Origin: a virus
Strand: one strand, 5' to 3'
DNA: 21,707 nucleotides
Virus record (IMG/VR): IMGVR_UViG_3300021093_000421
Location: 1-21,707 of that record
Part shown: positions 6,562-13,981 of the stretch, one piece after another
Numbering within the stretch: position 1 is the first letter of the stretch
Layout of the letters: the number at the start of each line of letters is the position of its first letter
Notes under the pieces: model-generated
Database searches by the model: none
What the model was told of the DNA's origin: nothing
The model's input: the letters and a program-made list of their open reading frames with translations, nothing else
Program-made: the position numbers and the translations under genes

Positions 6562-7221
6562 CTACATGGTAAAGATCGAATCGAGTTCTTCCTCGGCAAA
6601 AGACATCCAGGGGGACCCGTCAATGTCAAAATCGTTAGCAAATTGAGACAGTACATAAGGACTTATGTTTTCTTCTAAGTTGCGAATTGCACGAATTTGG
6701 TGTGGTGCGGCCGTGTAATTGCGGAATGCACATAACAAAATTTCCGTGGAGGCCCAGGGGTTCACATCGATGTCTTGGAGAAACAATGTAATTTCTTCTC
6801 GCCTGCGGTCGATTAAATTCCCCACAACTTTATGATCTGCATCAAAAATCCAGCTGCTCATCACCTGGGTAGCGCCAAAGTAATCTTCTCTATCCAGGCA
6901 ATCGATGATTTCGCTGTAAAGAAAGGGCTCCCAACCAATTGAATGAATAAAAGAAATCAAGGCTTGAGTCATGTAGTTATCCAAGCCTAGGTTTAATTTT
7001 TCTAGCTGACCTTCAATTAAATGAACTTCGTGAAATAAATATTCAAGAGCTTTTTCTTTTGCACAGAGCTGTCCTTGTTTTACCGGAGAACCGTCTGGAT
7101 AAAACTGCGTGCCATAACCAAACGTATAAGGCTCGGCTCCAGTGTACGGATCGGGGTATGCCTTTTCGTTAAAGCCTTCGTACTTACGAATTAAAGTAAC
7201 CGCACGAGTAACGTCAGACAT
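6562..7221 (-). CDS. GH24 endolysin (phage T4-type lysozyme)
   Basis: The enzyme cleaves the MurNAc-GlcNAc bond of peptidoglycan to release progeny. The catalytic signature is plain: E15 in KYEGF, D24 in YPDPY, and T33 in TFGYGT, the E-8aa-D-T arrangement of T4 lysozyme with a few inserted residues (YTGAEPY). The helical lobe follows (ALISFIHSIGW at about 89-99; LIDRRREE at about 136-143). No signal peptide or membrane segment is visible, so a holin would be needed, and none is recognised nearby. The last 70 residues go beyond the T4 domain and are unrecognised. The start ATG at 7221 lies inside a perfect hairpin (7220-7247), so translation may be controlled. The nblA-like gene follows it. 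Confidence 0.88.
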   Translation of the reverse strand: MSDVTRAVTLIRKYEGFNEKAYPDPYTGAEPYTFGYGTQFYPDGSPVKQGQLCAKEKALEYLFHEVHLIEGQLEKLNLGLDNYMTQALISFIHSIGWEPFLYSEIIDCLDREDYFGATQVMSSWIFDADHKVVGNLIDRRREEITLFLQDIDVNPWASTEILLCAFRNYTAAPHQIRAIRNLEENISPYVLSQFANDFDIDGSPWMSFAEEELDSIFTM

Positions 7222-7247
7222 TGGGGGTAAAACCTATTACCCCCAAT
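7220..7247 (-). promoter_or_regulatory. Perfect hairpin covering the lysozyme start codon
   Basis: On the minus strand, 11-bp arms ATTGGGGGTAA and TTACCCCCAAT enclose a 6-nt loop (TAGGTT). The 3' arm includes the first two bases of the lysozyme ATG, and the only Shine-Dalgarno-like bases (AGG) are in the loop. There is no U-run after it, so it does not look like an intrinsic terminator. A role in delaying lysozyme translation or in mRNA processing is inferred. Confidence 0.7.
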
Positions 7248-7257
7248 CATACACAAT

Positions 7258-7386
7258 TTATTTATTACCTTGACCGCGTAATTTTTTACGCCCGTGATTA
7301 GGTTTTGAATTCATTCCTTGTCCTTGTCTGGTTTTTTTGGGACGTGATTCAATTTTGATTGCAGTGCTGGATTTGGGCTTGGCCAT
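7258..7386 (-). CDS. Small, highly basic protein, 42 aa
   Basis: A short minus-strand frame reads MAKPKSSTAIKIESRPKKTR and ends in GRKKLRGQGNK before TAA at 7258-7260. An ATG directly upstream (7389) would add one Met. It is rich in Lys, Arg and Gln without hydrophobic core residues, so it is probably disordered and nucleic-acid binding. Proteins of this type (SRPKKTRQGQG...PNHGRKKLRGQG) are, from memory, widespread in cyanophage genomes without known function. It lies between the 99-aa basic protein and the lysozyme in the same direction. Confidence 0.7.
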   Translation of the reverse strand: MAKPKSSTAIKIESRPKKTRQGQGMNSKPNHGRKKLRGQGNK

Positions 7387-7451
7387 CATTTGAAGAAACT
7401 GGCTTTACCACTTTACCTGGAAATCGCGCCTCGCGCTCGTCTGCGCAATAT

Positions 7452-7751
7452 CTACCATTTAACCTTGTGGCTCCAGTACCTAGCAGACATGATGTCAGGA
7501 TTCGGATCCTGAGCGTTATGCCTTGCGTAATATGATTTTTTTCTTGCTTTATCTTTAGCTGTCTGAGGATTCTTGCCAGCTCCCTTTACGCCTTGCTGGC
7601 CGAAACGAACGATCTTTTCCTCACCATCTTTACAGGCTTTAACAACGTGACTTTTAGTTGGATGCCCAGGGGTTTTTTGCGGCTTATTACAAGCCATTTT
7701 GTCTTTGGCAATCTTTGCCGCAGTGGCAGCTTTTTTGCGTTTATCAGCCAT
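7452..7751 (-). CDS. Small basic phage protein, 99 aa
   Basis: The start ATG at 7751 overlaps the stop of the 806-aa gene as TAATG, so translation is probably coupled. The protein is Lys/Ala-rich at the N-terminus (MADKRKKAATAAKIAKDKMA), followed by a more ordered part with KACKDGEEKIVRFGQQGVKG and a C-terminal SARYWSHKVKW. I recall similar proteins as conserved hypotheticals in cyanophages, often in late regions. The charge suggests DNA or RNA binding, perhaps a packaged or head-associated protein; no direct evidence. Confidence 0.75.
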   Translation of the reverse strand: MADKRKKAATAAKIAKDKMACNKPQKTPGHPTKSHVVKACKDGEEKIVRFGQQGVKGAGKNPQTAKDKARKKSYYARHNAQDPNPDIMSARYWSHKVKW

Positions 7752-10171
7752 TAGAAACCTTTAAATAAAGATGTGAACTCCCCAAGAATTGAGGCGCCGC
7801 TTTTGGGCTTATAGATATCTTTTTCATCTTCTAATCCTAATTTGAAGTAACTTTGAGGCGTTTTTTCCGTTTTATCTGATAGCGAAAAAATTCCACTAAT
7901 TCCATCGTCGCTACTGCCCATTAATTTTTCAATTGCGCTCAGAGAAGCAATAGGATTTTTAGTGCTAAGCCCTGTAAACTTCAGGTCGCCCGCCTTGCCT
8001 CCAGCTTTTGTTAAAAGTTTCTGCTCTTCATAATCCAAATCGGGGAAAAACTTTTGATAAAATTCTCCTTCATCTCCTGAGTAACCATATTTTTTGAAAG
8101 TTTTATATAAAGCTGTTTCTCCCTCAGGAGAGCCAGCGGTATCTGTTGGCTTTTCAATATAAAAAACACCAAGATTTTTTTGGCTTGGTTTTACACCTTT
8201 CTTTTGTAATTCTTTAATCTGTTTGCTAACATCTGCGGCAGAAACAGTTTTAAACGTATTGGCAATATAGCCTTTTAAATCATCATAAGAACCCGCAAAA
8301 GTATCCAGACCAAACGTTTTTAAAACGTCTCCCCAAGTAGATTTATCATTGGGGTTTACTTTAGCGCTAGAAAGTAAATTATCCGCAAATTCGGTAGGCT
8401 TAATAAATTCACCAAAGATTGACATTTTGCCAGCCTTGTCTTTAATGGCGGGCAAAATTGTTGAATAAATATAATCTTGGACTTTGGCTGGGGTCCACAA
8501 ATCTCCCGCAGCATCAAAGCCTTGCGACTGTCCCTTGACCTGAAAATGCAATTTTGCAAATGCTTCTTTATCAGTTGGGTCAACTCCATACTGATAAGCT
8601 TTTGCGTACCAATATCCATTTTGTGCTTTGTATTGTTGTTTGGCATCTTCCCAATCTGCGGATACAATTTCCGCCTGTTTCTTATAAGATTCTTCTTGCT
8701 GTTTACTTCCAACAAGCTGTTTTACTTCTTCTGATTTTAAATTTGCATTTGGATTAAAGTAAAAGTCGGCATTGAAGTATGCGTTTTGAATGCTTTTAAT
8801 TTGGTCTAGATATGTCTGCGCTTGAGCAGCTCCAACTTCAGCTGCTGCGTTGAGTACGTCTTGAGTCTGAAATGGGTTTTGATTTTTATCTTCAACGTCA
8901 ACGTATTCAATAAATTCACTAATTGTTTGTGATTGATTAAACCGTGGAACAAGATATTGCTCAATAAAATCTTTTGCAAAATTTGCTTCAATATTAATTT
9001 GTTCTTTAGCTTCTTTTGTAGTTAAACCAAGTTCTAAATCTTTTTCATATTGTTTTTTCAAATTATTGTCAAACCATTGCTGCCAGTTATATACAGTGCT
9101 CGTGTTGACACCACTCATTTTTGTAAGAGCAGTTTGCAATCCCTCCTCGGCTTTTTTGCCACTGGTGACCGCAAGTATTCCACCTACACCAGAATCTCCA
9201 AGAATAGAATCACTCAGAGTTTCGTTAATATTTAATAACTCCTGAAAACCTGAAAGACCTCCCATCATGGACAAAAGCTGTTCTTTAGCCTTTGCCTTTT
9301 GCATTTCTTTGACAGTATTTTTTAACACAGCTTGAGTTAAAGCGCCAAATTGTTTTGTTTTTTTAACGATATCAGCGCCCAAGGAGGTGCTGGCAATCTC
9401 CTCTAATTGCGTGCCAGGAGTAGAACTTTTTAAAGCCTCGTAACTAATTCCAAGCTGTTTTTCTTTTAAACCTTGAATTTCCGCGTCTGTAGGTTTTTTT
9501 TCAATATATTCTTTGGCGGCTTTTAATTCTTCCGCTTTATTACCACGCTTGCCGGCTGGTTTGCCCACCCAGGTATAGTTATATAAAGCGTATGTATTTG
9601 CATTTTTATATTGCTCAGTAATGTCTAAGTCGCCAGCTTTTACCGCGTCGTCCCAAGTTGCTTTAACTTGAGGATTTTCAGTTAAGTAATAAGATGCATC
9701 AAAGGTTCCAGCTGGAGGTTTGGCTCCCAAATCTATGTTCCAGCCGGTACCGATTTTTTCATTTTTGTAAAACGTGTTATAGCTATTGAATAAAGAGTCA
9801 ATATCTTCTTGTTTAAAGGTTGCCTTCTTGGCTTCGTCTTCAATAGTTTTTAAATTATTTTTTTGTTGTAAATAATCTCCTCCCTTAGTATTTGTCGCAG
9901 TTTGCAAAACTTTGTTATAAATTGCATTTTTATCATTTGCTATTTTATTTGCGGCGTTATTGTCTGCATTTTTTTTAGCGTTAATTTTATTTTTAGCGAC
10001 ATTATCTGGAAGGGGTATGCTTATGCCAGGAACAAAAATCGGTTGCCCTTTTGGGCTATAGACCGTTTTTCCGGGAGATGTTTGGCTTTTCGGATAATCT
10101 GTTTTGTAATCAGTTTTGAGCTTGTCGTTTTCGTAGTTGACTTGCCACTTTCCGTTGTAGTAGTAAAGCAT
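7751..10171 (-). CDS. Large virion-associated protein candidate, 806 aa
   Basis: The longest gene of the window begins MLYYYNGKWQVNYENDKLKT. It is rich in Lys, Asn, Gln, Ala and Tyr, mostly helical, and more AT-rich than the head genes. Residues about 150-180 contain FDASYYLTENPQVKATWDDA followed by GDLDITEQY, a pattern resembling the FDxxYYLxxNPDV..GxxxxxHY units found in some large secreted or virion proteins. The start overlaps the stop of the HNH gene (TAATG). Size, helical character and position among late genes fit an internal core or DNA-ejection protein, or a tail protein. No lytic, protease or polymerase motif is visible. Confidence 0.7.
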   Translation of the reverse strand: MLYYYNGKWQVNYENDKLKTDYKTDYPKSQTSPGKTVYSPKGQPIFVPGISIPLPDNVAKNKINAKKNADNNAANKIANDKNAIYNKVLQTATNTKGGDYLQQKNNLKTIEDEAKKATFKQEDIDSLFNSYNTFYKNEKIGTGWNIDLGAKPPAGTFDASYYLTENPQVKATWDDAVKAGDLDITEQYKNANTYALYNYTWVGKPAGKRGNKAEELKAAKEYIEKKPTDAEIQGLKEKQLGISYEALKSSTPGTQLEEIASTSLGADIVKKTKQFGALTQAVLKNTVKEMQKAKAKEQLLSMMGGLSGFQELLNINETLSDSILGDSGVGGILAVTSGKKAEEGLQTALTKMSGVNTSTVYNWQQWFDNNLKKQYEKDLELGLTTKEAKEQINIEANFAKDFIEQYLVPRFNQSQTISEFIEYVDVEDKNQNPFQTQDVLNAAAEVGAAQAQTYLDQIKSIQNAYFNADFYFNPNANLKSEEVKQLVGSKQQEESYKKQAEIVSADWEDAKQQYKAQNGYWYAKAYQYGVDPTDKEAFAKLHFQVKGQSQGFDAAGDLWTPAKVQDYIYSTILPAIKDKAGKMSIFGEFIKPTEFADNLLSSAKVNPNDKSTWGDVLKTFGLDTFAGSYDDLKGYIANTFKTVSAADVSKQIKELQKKGVKPSQKNLGVFYIEKPTDTAGSPEGETALYKTFKKYGYSGDEGEFYQKFFPDLDYEEQKLLTKAGGKAGDLKFTGLSTKNPIASLSAIEKLMGSSDDGISGIFSLSDKTEKTPQSYFKLGLEDEKDIYKPKSGASILGEFTSLFKGF

Positions 10172-10542
10172 TATCCTGCCGCAAAACTTGGAAGCATCGT
10201 ATCCACATTATAAGAAAGGAGGCTTATCAGGTCTTCTGACATCCATGCCTGGATTTTTGTCAGCCTTTCCTCACTGAAATATATCTGTTGTCGGTACCAA
10301 TCTTCCATTTTAGTGCTTGCTTTATTTGAATTGCATCGACGACAAGCTGGAAGAAGATTATGTCGATAGCTTGAACCAGACCGAAAGCGGGGAATGATGT
10401 GATCAAGCGATGTGGCTGGCTCGCCACAATAACCACAGGCATGATCCCAGGCTTCGTATATTGATTGCCGATAACGTTTTTTTGCTAACTTGGGAGTTAA
10501 TTCAATCAGTAGAGAGAGGGGTTCCTGCTCGCAACTGAACAT
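10171..10542 (-). CDS. HNH endonuclease
   Basis: This 123-residue protein has a classic zinc-bound HNH core: C36-G-Y-C39, then SLDHIIPR (D47, H48), NLLPACRRC (N62, C67, C70) and NSNK. The four cysteines would hold the structural zinc and the DH...N residues the catalytic metal. The N-terminus has a short helical segment. It lies directly before the 806-aa gene (TAATG overlap), away from any recognisable terminase, so it is more likely a free-standing homing endonuclease than the packaging HNH found next to terminase, although that remains possible. It groups with the excisionase-like and recombinase-like genes just upstream. Confidence 0.85.
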   Translation of the reverse strand: MFSCEQEPLSLLIELTPKLAKKRYRQSIYEAWDHACGYCGEPATSLDHIIPRFRSGSSYRHNLLPACRRCNSNKASTKMEDWYRQQIYFSEERLTKIQAWMSEDLISLLSYNVDTMLPSFAAG

Positions 10543-10680
10543 GCTCTTTGGTTGCCGTTATCTTATTTTAATTTCTCCACATTTGTATAGAAACGCAACA
10601 CAAAGCTTAAGTGTATATTAAGAAGCTTGACGGCATAGCAATGACCGATAACGTATGTGAGCACGCGTTTTTTCCGCGCC
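10543..10680. other. Short gap between the divergent HNH (-) and HTH (+) genes
   Basis: This AT-rich stretch probably holds promoters for both directions. A dyad around CTTAAGTGTATATTAAG (about 10607-10623) could be an operator, and its centre contains TATATT, which would serve as a -10 element for the HTH gene. No matching -35 at the usual spacing was found, so this is only a suggestion. Confidence 0.25.
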
Positions 10681-10899
10681 ATGACCAAAATCAGGGGTTG
10701 GGTTTCCGCCCAAAGGGCCGAAGAACTCCTCGGCATTGACCGCAAGACACTCTTCAAGTACCGCGACAACGGCACTCTGAAGTTGGGTCCGCATTTTGCA
10801 GCTTTCCCCGAAACGCGTTCTCGTGACAACTATCGCTGGAACACAGAAAAAATCAGGAGACACCTGCAAAAGCAGGGGCTAATGCCTTCTTGCGTTTGA
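10681..10899 (+). CDS. Excisionase-like helix-turn-helix protein, 72 aa
   Basis: Read from ATG 10681 (a GTG at 10657 would add eight residues), the product has a helix-turn-helix, VSAQRAEELLGIDRKTLFKY, followed by a wing-like segment (GPHFAAFPETRSRDNYRW) and a basic terminal helix (EKIRRHLQKQG). This is the small winged-HTH layout of excisionases and MerR-type regulators, similar in plan to the gene at 2505-2918. It is the only plus-strand gene within the right-hand late block, and its end overlaps the convergent recombinase-like gene by 47 bp. Excisionase plus integrase-like neighbour suggests the relic of a lysogeny module, though no attachment site could be shown. Confidence 0.65.
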   Translation: MTKIRGWVSAQRAEELLGIDRKTLFKYRDNGTLKLGPHFAAFPETRSRDNYRWNTEKIRRHLQKQGLMPSCV

Positions 10900-11275
10900 A
10901 ACTCTTGTAATGAGATTTGCGCAGACGATGGGCTAGGAGTAAATCAGTAATGTTTAAGGACACTTTCTGATATGCGATAGCCTGGTAAAGAGAAACACGA
11001 AGAGAAGATAAGCAGCTCTGCAGATCGCGGGGCTGTTTTTCTTTTAGTTCAAAAAGCAAAACCCACTGAAGATGCAGTGGGGGGATTGATTTTTTTTTAG
11101 TTTTAAGAAAAATTTCGGCTCCGTCTCCCCATTTAAAATCCATTAAATCTTCTGGTTTGACACCATACGTAGCAACCATGGCATAAAGCCATCCGACTTC
11201 TTTTGTTTTTGGTTTGGAGATCAGCTTGAAATATTCGTCTACTATCCGCTGATCTACCGGCGGCTGATAGGACAT
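10853..11275 (-). CDS. Degenerate tyrosine-recombinase-like protein, 140 aa
   Basis: From the ATG at 11275 (MSYQPPVDQRIVDEYFKLIS) the protein follows the catalytic-domain layout of cyanobacterial tyrosine recombinases: a helical segment, then ATYGVKPEDLMDFKW (residues 35-49, corresponding to the box usually TGLRxxEL..L.W), then strands with KTKKKSIPPLHLQW (58-71), then DLLLAHRLRKSHY (111-123), where the family has a D-L-R-H-A-like box. The first catalytic Arg is Lys40, the second Arg/His pair is absent, and there is no C-terminal GH...Y nucleophile. So it is probably inactive as a recombinase. The frame is open to a TTG at 11359, but those extra residues cover a palindrome and are unlikely to be translated. 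The family call is by eye. Confidence 0.5.
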   Translation of the reverse strand: MSYQPPVDQRIVDEYFKLISKPKTKEVGWLYAMVATYGVKPEDLMDFKWGDGAEIFLKTKKKSIPPLHLQWVLLFELKEKQPRDLQSCLSSLRVSLYQAIAYQKVSLNITDLLLAHRLRKSHYKSFKRKKALAPAFAGVS

Positions 11276-11349
11276 GACTAATATGAGCTGGATTAACCCG
11301 ACCATAACTGCTCGGGGTACCAGGAAGCAAGGGCTAAAGAAAACCTTAA

Positions 11350-11367
11350 TAAGTCTCAAGAGACTTA
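11350..11367. repeat. 18-bp inverted repeat downstream of the 520-aa structural gene
   Basis: Arms TAAGTCTC and GAGACTTA are separated by AA. It lies 22 bp past the stop of the structural gene at 11389. On the minus strand a T-rich stretch (GGTTTTCTTT) follows after some 8 bases, so it may be a weak terminator; it could also be a protein-binding dyad near the recombinase-like gene. Confidence 0.45.
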
Positions 11368-11388
11368 ACGTAAGTATACATCAAGTAT

Positions 11389-12951
11389 TTATGTACTAGG
11401 TTCTTGATTTAAAGATGGAACGTACTCTTTCCCCTCTTTATCAATCATCGTGAAATTTTCCATGGCCACCAGATTAGAGGGAATGTTAAATAATTTTTGC
11501 ATCATTGGCATCATCATTGGCGACTGACAGTTATAAGGCGGCACATCCATCTTGGACAGTGCGCCACGAGTTAACAAGGCTGCAGCAATTTCACTTTGAT
11601 CTTTTTCGTTTTGATCAACTAATTTTTGCTCCCAGGCTGCCATCGATCCTTGCTGGACAGGAAAGTCGGAAGGCTCTGGGGGAAAAGTTCCGTCTGCAAA
11701 CTTGAGCGCGTAAATGTGTTTGCAATATCTAAACTCATCCAACAACGGTGTCCAGTTATCTGTTAATGAAGTAATAACTCCACTGCTTGTCGAATAATCT
11801 CCATAACTCGGCATGCCATCTGCCGCAGAACCGGGGATAGCTGGATTATCGCGATTGGCTCCGCTTCTCAAGTATGTTGCACCAAATTCTGAATAAATGC
11901 CCGGATTATCCCTCGCGGCTCCTGGCGTTGGTACTGATCCTCCCTGGGGGAAAGGCACATTCTGACCGGGGGGCGAATACACGGTCATCTGTCGATTGAC
12001 CTGAGCAGAAGTCATTGCGCTGTTATTTAAAACACCGCTTAAAGTCATTCGTTCATAACGGCCCGGTTTAATTGTTGCCACATTGTTTCGCGGGAAAACT
12101 TTACGACTGGTGTCTCCATCTGATTGAACATACATGTAGTCTCGTCTGGTAAAATCTTGACAAGAGCAACAAAAACGAGCCCCAGTAATTAAAAATCTTC
12201 CCGGTGTAAAGCCAACTGGAGACGGCGTTAGCAACTCTTTGTCGGGCGAAACATAAACCGAACCAGCCTTTCGAAACTTCAAAACACCGGTAAACGGATT
12301 TGTCTGTACCAAAACTGCTTGAACATAGCCATATCTTTTTTGTGTAGCGGGATCAATTGTATCTGCATTAATGATGGGTCCACCGTCGACAATTACTCGA
12401 TCTTCAAGAATCTCCGTTGTAATCGGAGTAATCCCAAAGGGAGCACCTGCGATTTGAACATAGAACGGTGGCGGCAATGGATTAGAAGGGCTCCAGGTCC
12501 CTGCCAAAGTCACATACCAATAGCTGCTGTCTTCCGTTACGGAAGCAATTGAAAGTTTTTGAGAGCTGACTGGATCTGTTAGTTGATCGCACCGAAGTGA
12601 ACCTGCATATCGCCAACCGGCCCAGTGCATTCCAAGTTCTTTGTTTTTAGTTGGAAAACCAACAAAAGCACCTGAAACCGTGGGTTGAGGGTTAGAAACC
12701 GAACCCGGAGTTCCAGATGCAACGGGGATTACATATTTAAAGGGATATGTAAAGCTATTGTCATAGAAAGAAGCTGTAGCAATTTCATAGCCACGCCTCC
12801 ACCTGGACCACGCTGCCTCCCTGTTGGATGAATAAAGAGAATCTGGCACCGAACCACGAGAAAATTCAGTGGTTATCGGCTTTACTCCGTTAGGACTAAA
12901 GTTCTCCGAACGAGCGAAAGCCCCAAAAGAACTCCCACTGGTTTTGGCCAT
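11389..12951 (-). CDS. Phage structural protein, 520 aa
   Basis: The protein starts MAKTSGSSFGAFARSENFSP and is rich in Ser, Pro, Gly and Tyr with many short beta-type segments, as in virion surface or tail proteins. A cysteine cluster, RFCCSCQDFTRRDY, lies near the middle (about residue 262), which is unusual for a phage structural protein and may bind metal. Met-rich PMMMPMMQ sits near the C-terminus. The ribosome-binding site AAGGAGG lies inside the end of the preceding gene, 12 bases before the ATG, so the two genes are co-transcribed. I do not recognise a specific family; a tail or adsorption-apparatus component is likely. Confidence 0.65.
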   Translation of the reverse strand: MAKTSGSSFGAFARSENFSPNGVKPITTEFSRGSVPDSLYSSNREAAWSRWRRGYEIATASFYDNSFTYPFKYVIPVASGTPGSVSNPQPTVSGAFVGFPTKNKELGMHWAGWRYAGSLRCDQLTDPVSSQKLSIASVTEDSSYWYVTLAGTWSPSNPLPPPFYVQIAGAPFGITPITTEILEDRVIVDGGPIINADTIDPATQKRYGYVQAVLVQTNPFTGVLKFRKAGSVYVSPDKELLTPSPVGFTPGRFLITGARFCCSCQDFTRRDYMYVQSDGDTSRKVFPRNNVATIKPGRYERMTLSGVLNNSAMTSAQVNRQMTVYSPPGQNVPFPQGGSVPTPGAARDNPGIYSEFGATYLRSGANRDNPAIPGSAADGMPSYGDYSTSSGVITSLTDNWTPLLDEFRYCKHIYALKFADGTFPPEPSDFPVQQGSMAAWEQKLVDQNEKDQSEIAAALLTRGALSKMDVPPYNCQSPMMMPMMQKLFNIPSNLVAMENFTMIDKEGKEYVPSLNQEPST

Positions 12952-12953
12952 TC

Positions 12954-13736
12954 TTAAAAGAAACCTCCTTGTGCAGTGATATGAGCACCTGGAATGTAGC
13001 CAGAAGGGTTAGGGCCGTCCGGGAAAACGCCCACGTAAATTCGATCGCCACGTTCCAGATAAATCCCACGCCCACGCAGAGGCGTGCCGTTACCCAGTCC
13101 TGTGCTGTTTCCGGCTTGCGGAACAGGGGTTGAAAGAGCGGGCATTACATCAGAACAGTCAACAACCTCGCTATTTGCTGGAACCGTTTTTGCAAATAAA
13201 AGACGATAATCACCATTGGCAGGAATGGGATTGGTTGTGCCACGCGTATGATAAAACGCAAAAGTAACTGCAGGTTTGTATCCGTAATTCACGCCGTTAT
13301 AGCTAAAACCAGTAGCAGTACCGCCAGAGTATTCAAGAGCGGTATTGACACCTGTAAGAGTCGTGGCACCGGTATAAATATAATAGCCGGCGCCACTGGC
13401 AGCACCTAAGCCTGTTAAAACACCCGTAGTCGCAATATCTACAATTTGTCCGCTCACTAAAGAAATAATAGTTCCAGACGTCGTCGCGTTAACAACATAA
13501 TCAGCAGAACGATTAAAGTTATTTCTTGTAATAGTAATTGAATCAATCACGCCCCCGTTATTAGTATCTTCACTTAAAGCTGCATCCATATCCACCAGGA
13601 TGGATGGCGCTTGTCCGCCTTGAACAAACAGTGTGTTCGCAGAAGAATTGCCAACCGTTTGCGTCGTGACTCTCACAGAGTCAAACAAAGGCCGATCAAT
13701 CAGCAAAGGCTGTTTATTTGTAGATGTCGAGGCCAA
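12954..13736 (-). CDS. Phage structural protein, 260 aa
   Basis: The start appears to be TTG at 13736 (MASTSTNKQPLLIDRPLFDS); no in-frame ATG occurs nearby. The sequence is Gly, Thr, Ser and Ala rich with beta-strand alternation (TTSGTIISLVSGQIVDIATT), lacks Cys clusters, and ends in GRGIYLERGDRIYVGVFPDG, followed by IPGAHITAQGGFF. This is typical of a virion decoration, tail-tube or adhesin protein. Its end provides the ribosome-binding site for the following structural gene. No closer assignment is possible from the sequence alone. Confidence 0.65.
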   Translation of the reverse strand: MASTSTNKQPLLIDRPLFDSVRVTTQTVGNSSANTLFVQGGQAPSILVDMDAALSEDTNNGGVIDSITITRNNFNRSADYVVNATTSGTIISLVSGQIVDIATTGVLTGLGAASGAGYYIYTGATTLTGVNTALEYSGGTATGFSYNGVNYGYKPAVTFAFYHTRGTTNPIPANGDYRLLFAKTVPANSEVVDCSDVMPALSTPVPQAGNSTGLGNGTPLRGRGIYLERGDRIYVGVFPDGPNPSGYIPGAHITAQGGFF

Positions 13737-13768
13737 TTTTTTTACACCGCTTTTTGTTAATTATAGCC

Positions 13769-13981
13769 TTATTGAATGCCGCTCATATTCATAAACTGTC
13801 GCAAATTATCTGGGATGTTAATTTTTTTCAACAAAACCGATGTGGGATTATTTTGTAAAGCCAAAAAGTTTTGAAAAAAAGAACCCTCATCTTCTTCGTC
13901 CGGTTGAAAAATCTTAGGCCCGTAAATATCCCCCGGAAGAATATCGGGATAGGCATCAAGATATTTAGCAAAGTTTGACAT
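13769..13981 (-). CDS. Small acidic protein, 70 aa
   Basis: ATG at 13981 overlaps the stop of the GH104 gene (TAATG), so it is probably translated together with it. Sequence MSNFAKYLDAYPDILPGDIY, then an acidic patch (QPDEEDEG), then helical segments. No family is recognised. Partner or assembly factor of the upstream hydrolase is a guess based on coupling. Confidence 0.6.
   Translation of the reverse strand: MSNFAKYLDAYPDILPGDIYGPKIFQPDEEDEGSFFQNFLALQNNPTSVLLKKINIPDNLRQFMNMSGIQ

Noticed and set aside
11350-11367. Palindrome as a phage attachment site
   Set aside because: No tRNA-like sequence or direct repeat is visible, and the adjacent recombinase-like protein lacks catalytic residues.
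11361-11388. T4-like late promoter (CATAAATA-like sequence on the minus strand)
   Set aside because: No equivalent octamer was found before the other late genes, so a single AT-rich match is not convincing.
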